The notes under the pieces were generated by a model, which was not told the origin of the DNA, made no database searches, and was given only the letters and a program-made list of their open reading frames with translations. Shown here in pieces: positions 32,014 through 40,094 of a stretch of 64,000 nt of DNA (position 1 is the first letter of the stretch; each line of letters begins with the position of its first letter). The translations under genes and the position numbers were made by a program. Source of the stretch: Arcanobacterium sp. (GTDB lineage Bacteria; Actinomycetota; Actinomycetes; Actinomycetales; Actinomycetaceae); assembly GCA_022778805.1 (NCBI GenBank), contig JALFSN010000002.1, positions 372,001 to 436,000 on the forward strand, read 5' to 3'.

Positions 32014-34110
32014 TCACTCAGCATGATCGCCATGCGGTTTTTGCGCTTTGAGCAGAGCAGTGACGTCGGTGAATGGTTCCGCTTTTGTCCCCTTGTTCGC
32101 CGCTGTCATAAACTCGCTCCACAGCTGCAATGGAGCTCCGCTGCCCGTCACGGGATCTTCGCCGCCAAAAGCTTCCAGTGCGCGCGGAGTACCGTCGTCA
32201 CCAAGCTCAAACATAGTGACAGCAGTGACGACGTTTTTCGTGTATCCCACAAACCACGCACCGCTTCGATCGGTGGCGCTACTGGCCTGGCCAGCAGCCG
32301 GATATTTCGCATCGAATGCCGCCCCATTGGTAAACGCCATACCTGGCAGATCAAGGGGTGCCTTTTCGGGGCCAGTGAACGTGGAATGCAGAGCATAGGT
32401 GACGAGCTGTGCCGATTCTGGCTTCAGCACCTGCTTCCCCGTGAGATCTCCGGTATAGATCGTCGAGCCGTGCGCATCTTTCACCTCGCGTATAGCGTGG
32501 ACGACGGGTAGAACGCCGTCTGCAGCGAAAGCGGCGTATGCTCGTGCCATCTCTTTCGCCGTCACTTGGGTATCTCCAAGCACATTTCCAGGGTTGCTGT
32601 TGATACCTGGGGCCTGGGCAGAGATACCCAACGCAACGGCACGCTTTTGCGTATTCTCAGGACCCACCATGCCATTGAGGTGTACTGAAGCTGAGTTCAC
32701 AGCAAACTTAGTGAGCTGCTGAATAGTCACCAGCCCATAGCTCTTGTCGTTTACATTGAAGAATGAGTATGCCCCACCCTCATCTGTGCGCACACCGTTC
32801 CAACCATAAAATTGCTCATTCATGGCCACGCCTTGCTCCATAGCTTCCGCCACGGCAAAAGCACCAAAAGGCATACCTGCAGGCACGCGCACCCGCGAGG
32901 ACGCATCGGCAGAATTCTTTGAATAATCGGCGCCACCATACGCGGCAATCACTGCGCCGTCGTGCGGATTGATAGAAAACAGCCCCACCTGTACGCCCTC
33001 TGGGCGCTTGGACGCTGAAGTCTGTACGGCATCGACGGCAGCCTGCTGCTGTGCTTGCTCAATCGTCGTCGTCACGCTCATGCCGGAACGTTCCACCGTC
33101 GCCGGAGAAATACGTGCGACGTCTACGAGCTCAGCTCGCACCATTGCCAAGAGATACCCGTTCGTTCCCGAGAAGTGGGGATATGATCGGGGTTTGACCT
33201 CGGGGAACTGCGTATGATCTGCCTCGTCTTGGGTGATCGCTCCACTGCTCACCATCGCCTGCAGCACTTTGGCAAACTGCTTCTGGGCTTCGTCTTTATT
33301 GACGGCGGGATCCCAGGCAGACGGAGCAGGCATCACTGCCACCAGCAAAGCCGCTTGCGCTGGCGAGAGCTTCTCAGCGCTGACGCCGAAATAGGCTTGA
33401 GCTGCGGCTTCAATACCGTATGCGTCACGGCCGAAATATGCGGTGTTGAGATACGCCGTCACAATCTGATCTTTACTGAGAGCGTGGTCAATCTTCACCG
33501 GCAGGAGGACGTCGCGCAGCGCAGACAGTAGCGGGCGATCAGCGTCGTTCCTGGTGGCTTGCACAAATTTGTCGGTGAGCGACTCCTCATTATCGCCACC
33601 ACCTCCCCAGAGCGACTCCCACCAGCGGGTGGCCACATCGGCAAACCCCGCTGCCGGACGCTGCTCAAAAAGGGGATCTTCACTCGCTATGAGAGCTGCG
33701 GGCACACTAGGAGCAATTTTCTCTGCTGGCACGATGCTTCGTTTAGGATCCGTGAATGTGCCAATGGGGGTCGTGCCATCAGCGAAATATGCTGTGCTCG
33801 CTTGTGGCAGAGCTACCGAAGCTGGTTCGGGGACTTTCGCCATCACGTATGAACCCACGACTGTGCCCACGACGACGGCCAGGACGACGAGCAGCCCCCA
33901 CCACAGCACTGTGCCGATAGAGAAACGCCGAGTGCGCCCAGCTTTCGCCCGCGCCCCACGCGCCGCATTCTGAGCTGCACGGCGGGTTGAAGTTCGCTCA
34001 GTATAGGCAGATTGTGACCCCAACCCCGATTCCGATTCTGGCTCTTCAGCCGTGTAGGGAATCCAGTCGGCTTCCGTCACGCTTTTTTCCGAATCAGCTT
34101 TCATCGTCAT
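32014..34110 (-). CDS. Class A PBP homologue with eroded catalytic motifs (ponA position)
   Basis: 698 aa. Cytoplasmic tail, membrane helix at ~66-90, then a GT51-like region and a transpeptidase-like region. GT51: the first Glu is kept (IASEDPLF, Glu144) and LNTAYFGRDAYGIEAAAQAYFG is typical, but the GGSTITQQ motif is replaced by EESLTDK and RKxxE by SALRD. Transpeptidase: SxxK is AGMPFG (Met413 to Gly416), SxN is AVN (Ala470-Asn472), and no KTG exists at the expected place (FTNGAA or QASS). The fold seems maintained (INPHDGAVIAAYGGADY, DRSGAWFVGYT), so it is not a random pseudogene. Upstream of rpsF, as ponA1 is in mycobacteria. Its start overlaps the AI-2E gene. Confidence 0.88.
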   Translation of the reverse strand: MTMKADSEKSVTEADWIPYTAEEPESESGLGSQSAYTERTSTRRAAQNAARGARAKAGRTRRFSIGTVLWWGLLVVLAVVVGTVVGSYVMAKVPEPASVALPQASTAYFADGTTPIGTFTDPKRSIVPAEKIAPSVPAALIASEDPLFEQRPAAGFADVATRWWESLWGGGGDNEESLTDKFVQATRNDADRPLLSALRDVLLPVKIDHALSKDQIVTAYLNTAYFGRDAYGIEAAAQAYFGVSAEKLSPAQAALLVAVMPAPSAWDPAVNKDEAQKQFAKVLQAMVSSGAITQDEADHTQFPEVKPRSYPHFSGTNGYLLAMVRAELVDVARISPATVERSGMSVTTTIEQAQQQAAVDAVQTSASKRPEGVQVGLFSINPHDGAVIAAYGGADYSKNSADASSRVRVPAGMPFGAFAVAEAMEQGVAMNEQFYGWNGVRTDEGGAYSFFNVNDKSYGLVTIQQLTKFAVNSASVHLNGMVGPENTQKRAVALGISAQAPGINSNPGNVLGDTQVTAKEMARAYAAFAADGVLPVVHAIREVKDAHGSTIYTGDLTGKQVLKPESAQLVTYALHSTFTGPEKAPLDLPGMAFTNGAAFDAKYPAAGQASSATDRSGAWFVGYTKNVVTAVTMFELGDDGTPRALEAFGGEDPVTGSGAPLQLWSEFMTAANKGTKAEPFTDVTALLKAQKPHGDHAE

Positions 34111-35437
34111 CGCTTTCTTTCAGTGGTACGCTGCGGGTGGTGAGGCGTCCCGCATTGAAGCGCGTATTGAAACGGCGCACGCGCGCGCTCCATTTCGTCA
34201 GTTGTCGGCTCGCGTCTCGCCGTTTGGAACCAGCGGTATCTCCAGCGGTATCCGGTTTGTAAACGGCGGTGCCACGCTGACGATTTTTCCGGTGTGGCAG
34301 ACTCAGTGACGGCAGTGTGCCTCTGGCATGGAAGTCCACTTCAGCAGCTTCTGCTGGCGGATCGGCGTCATAGAGCCCTGCTTCTTCCCGTCGGCGCGCA
34401 TCTCCCTCAGAGATAAGAAAGACGTCGAGCCATTGAGTGCGCGGATCGGAATCCACCAGAAGCGCCTTGAAAAAGAGCGTGAGCGGCACGGCTAGCAGTG
34501 AGCCAAGCCATCCGACTACCGACGTCCACAGTACCAACGATACAAAAGTCACTGAGGGGGAAAGGCCGACCACATCGCCTGTGAGCTTCGGCTGAATGAA
34601 CGTTTGAATGACGACGTTAATCACTGAGTAGAGCACCATCACCCACACGAGGGTCTGCCATCCAGAATCCACGAGACCCATCATCATCGGTGGAATCACG
34701 CCAATCACAAATCCGAGGTTGGGGATGTAGTTGGTAATGAACGCCCACATCCCCCACGTGAGCGGCAAAGGCACACCCAAAATCGTGAGTGCAAAAACGT
34801 CAATCACAGCTACGATTAGGCCGAACACCGTGGAAATAATCCAATAGTGGCGCACCCTTTTTTCAAAGCCCTCAAGCGCTTGGGCAATGTGGGAATGAGA
34901 GCGGCGAGTGATATGCGAACGAGAAAATAGCGTGGTGGTATCCACAGTGAAAAACAGCAGCGCCACGATGACGATGGCCAGCAAGCCCCCCACTGAGCGC
35001 AAAGAGTCGAGCAGATTCCACGCCCATGAAATCACAGAGTTGAAGTTGAGCTGGTTGAGATAGAGGGAAAGATCAGCAGTGCGCACGCCTTTTGAGCGCA
35101 AAAACTCCAACGCCGTTTCCAAGGTGCGCTCAAAATTCGCACTGTAATTGACGAGCGTTTGCGGCACTGGCGTAAATGCCCACACCAGCAGCGAAACGAC
35201 GCCAACGAAGAGCACCACAAGCGCCAAGAAAGCAATGGTGGCAGCCAGCCAGCCAGGCACGTGATGCGCTCTCAATTTGCGCGTGATTGGCCGCACCGTA
35301 AGCACTAGTGTGAGCGCTAAAAAGAGCGGCGTAAAGACGTCGGCTACCGAGTGCAGAGCAAAGAGCATCGCCCCAAAGAGCGCAGTGCCCACCATGATCT
35401 GCATGCCGTGTGGAGCAGTTTTCGATTCAGGTTCCAT
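34094..35437 (-). CDS. AI-2E/PerM-family membrane transporter
   Basis: 447 aa from ATG 35437 (AGGGGG upstream; GTG 35443 is an alternative). Seven to eight hydrophobic segments; family motifs ALTLVLTVRPI, WGMWAFITNYIPNLGFVIGVIPP and IQTFIQPKLTGDVVGLSPSVTF. Members export autoinducer-2 or other small solutes, sometimes sodium-coupled. A ~95-residue basic C-terminal tail is cytoplasmic. Its 3' end overlaps the PBP-like gene by 17 bp. Confidence 0.9.
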   Translation of the reverse strand: MEPESKTAPHGMQIMVGTALFGAMLFALHSVADVFTPLFLALTLVLTVRPITRKLRAHHVPGWLAATIAFLALVVLFVGVVSLLVWAFTPVPQTLVNYSANFERTLETALEFLRSKGVRTADLSLYLNQLNFNSVISWAWNLLDSLRSVGGLLAIVIVALLFFTVDTTTLFSRSHITRRSHSHIAQALEGFEKRVRHYWIISTVFGLIVAVIDVFALTILGVPLPLTWGMWAFITNYIPNLGFVIGVIPPMMMGLVDSGWQTLVWVMVLYSVINVVIQTFIQPKLTGDVVGLSPSVTFVSLVLWTSVVGWLGSLLAVPLTLFFKALLVDSDPRTQWLDVFLISEGDARRREEAGLYDADPPAEAAEVDFHARGTLPSLSLPHRKNRQRGTAVYKPDTAGDTAGSKRRDASRQLTKWSARVRRFNTRFNAGRLTTRSVPLKESDDDES

Positions 35438-35593
35438 CCGCACCCCCTTTCTCGTCTCCCATTATCCCCGTCTTTCGTCTCCTATTATTCCTGTTTATTC
35501 CTGTCTCATCCGCCTCGTCTACTCATATGTGCACTCCGTGCTCCATGCTACAGCTCGCCAGTGAGCCTGGTGCTCGCCCTGTTCACTCTGGCG

Positions 35594-37084
35594 CTAGCCC
35601 TGTTCGCTCCACCACTGCCGCAAACGACGCTCCGCTTCTTCTTTGCCAAGAACCCCTTCTTCTATACGTAGATTCAGCATAAAAGCCCGCGCTTTGCCCA
35701 CTTCTGGGCCAGGGCGAAGATGCAAAATATCCATAATTTCTCGCCCGTCAATCTCGGGACGAATGGCATCCACTTCCTCTTTCTCTTTCAAGACTGTTAC
35801 CCGCTGCTCAAGATCGTCCATCGCAGCCTGCAGCCATCGCGCCTTGCGCTTATTTTGGGTGGTGGAATCGGCGCGAGTGAGCCGATTCAAGCGCTCGTAG
35901 AGCTCGCCGGCGTCGGTCACGTAGCGCCGCACTGCCGAATCAGTCCACACTTGTTCGCCATACCCATGAAAGCGCAGATGCAACTCCACCAGCCGTGAGA
36001 CATCTTTCACACTCTGCTTGTCAAAGCGCAAGGCTTTCATGCGCTTGGCTGTGAGCCGCGCCCCCACCACATCGTGATTGTGGAAACTCACCGTGCCATT
36101 GCGTTCAAATTTGCGCGTAGCCGGCTTGCCGACGTCATGCATAAGAGCGGCAAAGCGCAGTAGAAAATCGGGGCGCGGCACCGGCCCATCGTCTCCCGTT
36201 TCCAAAGCAATAGCCTGATCGAGCACCGTGAGCGTGTGCTCATACACGTCTTTGTGCCGCCCATGCTCGTCCACCAAATTGCGCAATGCCGCCACTTCTG
36301 GCAGCACGATATCAGCCACACCGGTGTAGACCAGCAGCTCAATCCCACGCCGTGGCTGAGCAGCGGTGATGAGCTGCACAAGTTCAGCTTGCACCCGTTC
36401 AGCAGAGACAATCGTCAGCCGCTCGGCGAGATCCTCCATTGCTGTCAGCACTTCTTCCGTGACGTCGAAGCTCAATTGCGCCGCAAAACGCGCGGCTCGC
36501 ATAATGCGCAAGGGGTCATCACTAAATGATTGCGTGGCCGCAGCTGGCGTGCGCAGCACTCCAGCAATAAGGTCGTCTAGCCCCCTGCACGGATCGACGA
36601 GTTCCAGCGATGGGAGTCGCACCGCCATAGCATTCACCGTAAAATCGCGACGAGTGAGATCCCCCTCCAGAGAGTCGCCATAGTGCACCTCTGGCTTGCG
36701 GGATGTGGGATCATATTTTTCGCTGCGATACGTGGTCACCTCCACTTTGAGTCCATCTTTCACAGCGCCGATTGTGCCGAACTTCTTTCCCACATCCCAC
36801 ACGGCATCTGCCCAGGTATTGAGCAGCCGAATCGTCTCGTCTGGTAGCGCTGAGGTGGTGAAATCGAAATCGTGAATCGGCCGATCGAGGAAAGCATCTC
36901 GAACTGGCCCGCCTACGAGTGCCAATTCTGATCCATTACGTGCGAAAATAGATCCTAGGTGAAGAATGGCTTGCGGAAGCTCACTCATAGCTTGATGCCC
37001 ATGAGCGAGCACGCGGGCACGCTGATTGACATCAGCGGTGGAGTCTGCTTGTGGAACAACTGAATCTGGTTCGAAGAATGTCAC
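35594..37084 (-). CDS. cca: CCA-adding tRNA nucleotidyltransferase
   Basis: 496 aa. The nucleotidyltransferase head has LVGGPVRDAFLDRPIHDFDF (catalytic carboxylates), then EVTTYRSEKYD, DLTRRDFTVNAMA, LRIMRAARFAAQL; the C-terminal HD region shows MHDVGKPATRKFE and HNHDVVGARLTAKRM. Repairs or adds the 3'-CCA; needed because tRNA genes like that at 2944-3027 do not encode CCA. Divergent from the NUDIX gene. GTG start with AAGAGG just upstream. Confidence 0.95.
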   Translation of the reverse strand: MTFFEPDSVVPQADSTADVNQRARVLAHGHQAMSELPQAILHLGSIFARNGSELALVGGPVRDAFLDRPIHDFDFTTSALPDETIRLLNTWADAVWDVGKKFGTIGAVKDGLKVEVTTYRSEKYDPTSRKPEVHYGDSLEGDLTRRDFTVNAMAVRLPSLELVDPCRGLDDLIAGVLRTPAAATQSFSDDPLRIMRAARFAAQLSFDVTEEVLTAMEDLAERLTIVSAERVQAELVQLITAAQPRRGIELLVYTGVADIVLPEVAALRNLVDEHGRHKDVYEHTLTVLDQAIALETGDDGPVPRPDFLLRFAALMHDVGKPATRKFERNGTVSFHNHDVVGARLTAKRMKALRFDKQSVKDVSRLVELHLRFHGYGEQVWTDSAVRRYVTDAGELYERLNRLTRADSTTQNKRKARWLQAAMDDLEQRVTVLKEKEEVDAIRPEIDGREIMDILHLRPGPEVGKARAFMLNLRIEEGVLGKEEAERRLRQWWSEQG

Positions 37085-37154
37085 CCTCTTAGGGTGTCAC
37101 ATTTCGCGTATTTAGACACGTTGCCCCGCGAGCGTTAAGTGGCGTGATAGAAAA

Positions 37155-37691
37155 ATGGGAGAACGAAAGAAAAGGGAGCCGAAGCCGCACCCTCCTAGAG
37201 AGATATCTCAGATACATATGTGGGAAGCCTCTGATCACTTTGATCGAGTACTGCCCGTGACGAACGAGACATCGGCTGGCGGTGTGATTGTCGCCGTGCG
37301 TGACGGCGAAGCGTATGTGGCGGTGATTGCTCGCAGAAATCGCGCTGGACGCCTTGAGTGGTGTCTGCCAAAGGGACATTTAGAGGGTGACGAGACTCCC
37401 GTCCAGGCAGCAGTGCGAGAGGTGAGCGAAGAGACAGGCATTTTTGGGCGGGCACTCAAGCATCTCACCACTATCGACTACTGGTTTTCCGGCCACCATC
37501 ACCGCATTCATAAGGTTGTGCACCACTATCTATTAGAGGCACTCTCCGGCACAATCGGAGTGGAGGGCGATCCAGATCATGAAGCAGAAAAAGCCGAATG
37601 GGTGCCGCTTGCCACCGTGGCATCACGCCTTGCCTACCCAAATGAGCGCAAAATTGTAAACATGGCACACGATTTGTTGAGAGGAGCGTGA
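37155..37691 (+). CDS. NUDIX hydrolase
   Basis: 178 aa. The NUDIX box GHLEGDETPVQAAVREVSEETG is complete (21 conserved positions, glutamates for metal binding). A ~35-residue basic N-terminus precedes the domain. Located exactly where mycobacteria have mutT4 (cca-mutT4-DUF6049-mviN). Hydrolyses a nucleoside diphosphate derivative; substrate uncertain. Its stop overlaps the next start. Confidence 0.93.
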   Translation: MGERKKREPKPHPPREISQIHMWEASDHFDRVLPVTNETSAGGVIVAVRDGEAYVAVIARRNRAGRLEWCLPKGHLEGDETPVQAAVREVSEETGIFGRALKHLTTIDYWFSGHHHRIHKVVHHYLLEALSGTIGVEGDPDHEAEKAEWVPLATVASRLAYPNERKIVNMAHDLLRGA

Positions 37692-40018
37692 TCGTGCACA
37701 CTCGCCGCCGAGCATACTGCACACTGGGCGTACTCATGACAGCTCTGATACTCCTCGCAGATTCTTTCCTCAATGCGAATTTAGCTGTCGCCAAGACGTC
37801 TGCTCCAGCTTCTCCTCTCGCCGAAACGTCCCTTCCTCGTGCCACCGACACTACTGATAGCACCGGCACTACTGAGCCGCTAACTGCCACCATCACAGCT
37901 CTGAGCTCCACCGTGCTCTCTGAGAAAGATTCACTCACGGTAAGCGTCGATATTGCCAACAGTTCCACTACGACCGCCACTATCACAGCTGCCACGTTGG
38001 CGAGTTCACAAGATTTTTTTGCCAATGACTCCGAGCTCTTCGCGTGGTTCTCCGGAGTCATACAGACGTCCATCCCTGAGAAAGCTACACTCCAGCAGTC
38101 TCTGCCGCTCGCCGTAGCTCCAGGCGCACATGCCACTCTCACGCTCTCGCTGAAGAGCGATGATCGCCAATGGTATACCTCTGCTGAAAACTGGGGGGCT
38201 CGAGGAGTGGAAGTTCAGGTGACGGCCAACGTCAATGATGCCGAACGGAGCACGTCCGCCCGAACAGTACTCGTCGCTGCCAGTACAAACACTCAGCTCA
38301 CGCGGTTTCCGGCCGCCGTGGCCGTGGTCTGCACGCCATCGACGAATCAGCTATCTAGTACTCCTGGGCCACTTGAAGCGCTGCTGCCACTCGACCAGCG
38401 TCACAGCAGTTCCGGCGCCAGTCTCGACACTTCCACTCTCGCTCTTCCCTCACAGCCAGCATGGCAAACGTGGGATTTCACCGGCGTCAATTTCTTCTGG
38501 GACTCCTTGGGAACCGCAAGCATCGCTAGAGCTTTGAGCTCTGACCCTTTGACTGCCACACCGGCTACTTCGCAGACTGCAGCCACCGCTGACGCTGGAA
38601 CTGTTTCCACTCCAGCACCAGCTACTGACGAGGCATCTGGAACGGATACACCCCCCTCCGTGACGCCGCCAGAATTCGCGCGTGCTACCGCATACTCACT
38701 GACTCCTTATGACGCCGATCTCGCCGCCCTCGCCCACGCCAACGCCGCCGACGTGGGGCAGTCACTCTCCGCTCTGGCTCAGCAGTCGGCAGCAACGTCA
38801 GCCACAGATACTGATCATTCCACTGCCGTACACGCGGCAGCTGATTTTTTGCCCCTCACCGGCAGCGCTGATGCAGATACCTTGGCTTTTGCCCGCACCT
38901 ATCACTTCGGCACCCCTATCGTCTCCGCCGATGAGCTCGAATGGGATCAGAGTTTCTACTTCCCAGATGCCCGCGGAATAATCCACAACGCAGACACATC
39001 CTATCCGGCGATCATTGCGAACCCCACGGTGAGCTCGGTGCTTTCAGGGACTCTGCCCGACCCAAACAGCGACGAAAAAATTCACCTCTCCGTGCTCAAT
39101 TCAGATGCGGTGGCCGTGGCCAGTTCAGCCATCTTCTATCGGCAAGCCCCTTCCCATGAACGCTCACTCGTGGCACTCACCAGCGTTTCCTGCACGGATA
39201 CTTCACAGAGCGAAGAAACAAATGAACGCGCCAAACGCATTGCGTCGCTCCTATCCGTTCCGTGGCTCGCTCCACAGTCCCTATCTCAGCTCCCCACCCG
39301 CAGCGAACCGAGTGAATGGACTGCTGCGGCAGGACGCACGACAAATTCAGGTGAACTGACCTCATCTGACATACAGCACCTGACGTCTTTTCTCCGCGAC
39401 GCTGAAGCTCTCACTCACGCTCTTCCATCTCACATTGACTTCGCTGGAGGAATTGCCACCAGTGCATATCAGCTTCTCTCGACCAGTTGGAGAAGTGACC
39501 CCGCCGCGAGATCGCAGTACGCCGTCACTCTTAATATCTCAGCTTTTCTGGCACAACACGTGCAGATTGAGAGTTCAGCACACGTGAATCTCATTGCTGA
39601 GCAAACTCACATTCCCATACGTGTGCACAGTAATCTCACTGTTCCGCTATCCGTTATGTCCACTCTCGACATTCCTGATATGCGACTCTCCGAGGCTACT
39701 CACGCCGCTACGTCACTGAAACCAGACAACACCAGCACTATCCAGATTCCGGTGCAGGCGCGTGGCTCTGGATTAATGACGGTGACGGCGCAGCTCACGT
39801 ATACCGATGGCCAAGTATTCGCCAGGTCGGAACCGATGAATATCAGACTCCACGCCAGTTGGGAGAGTACCGGCACTGCCATCATCGGCGGATGCGTGCT
39901 CGTCATTTTTGTGATTGGCATTATCAACGCCGCACGCAAGGGCAGACGTTCTCAACCAGTATCGGATGCGACATTCACGGAGGGCTTAGCTGCTGCCCGT
40001 TATAAGCCAACTGAGTAA
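37688..40018 (+). CDS. DUF6049-family secreted/membrane protein
   Basis: 776 aa from GTG 37688 overlapping the NUDIX stop (GTG 37694 is an alternative). Signal peptide (residues ~10-36), large Ser/Thr/Ala-rich extracellular part, C-terminal membrane helix (STGTAIIGGCVLVIFVIGIINAA) and basic cytoplasmic tail. Two Ig-like stretches at ~60-170 and ~640-720 (VDIANSSTTTATITAATL, PVQARGSGLMTVTAQLTY). Homologues always sit before murJ in actinobacteria; function unknown, probably tied to peptidoglycan export. Confidence 0.85.
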   Translation: MIVHTRRRAYCTLGVLMTALILLADSFLNANLAVAKTSAPASPLAETSLPRATDTTDSTGTTEPLTATITALSSTVLSEKDSLTVSVDIANSSTTTATITAATLASSQDFFANDSELFAWFSGVIQTSIPEKATLQQSLPLAVAPGAHATLTLSLKSDDRQWYTSAENWGARGVEVQVTANVNDAERSTSARTVLVAASTNTQLTRFPAAVAVVCTPSTNQLSSTPGPLEALLPLDQRHSSSGASLDTSTLALPSQPAWQTWDFTGVNFFWDSLGTASIARALSSDPLTATPATSQTAATADAGTVSTPAPATDEASGTDTPPSVTPPEFARATAYSLTPYDADLAALAHANAADVGQSLSALAQQSAATSATDTDHSTAVHAAADFLPLTGSADADTLAFARTYHFGTPIVSADELEWDQSFYFPDARGIIHNADTSYPAIIANPTVSSVLSGTLPDPNSDEKIHLSVLNSDAVAVASSAIFYRQAPSHERSLVALTSVSCTDTSQSEETNERAKRIASLLSVPWLAPQSLSQLPTRSEPSEWTAAAGRTTNSGELTSSDIQHLTSFLRDAEALTHALPSHIDFAGGIATSAYQLLSTSWRSDPAARSQYAVTLNISAFLAQHVQIESSAHVNLIAEQTHIPIRVHSNLTVPLSVMSTLDIPDMRLSEATHAATSLKPDNTSTIQIPVQARGSGLMTVTAQLTYTDGQVFARSEPMNIRLHASWESTGTAIIGGCVLVIFVIGIINAARKGRRSQPVSDATFTEGLAAARYKPTE

Positions 40019-40094
40019 CTCGCCGGTTTATGATTGTGTCGATACACTTAGAAACTGTAGGCAAGCGGTTACCCATCGACTCTAGGGGGTATTG

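Noticed and set aside
37471-38142. 223-codon minus-strand frame
   Set aside because: Overlaps the NUDIX and DUF6049 genes on the other strand; Val/Ser-rich repetition is the antisense of Thr/Ala-rich coding DNA.
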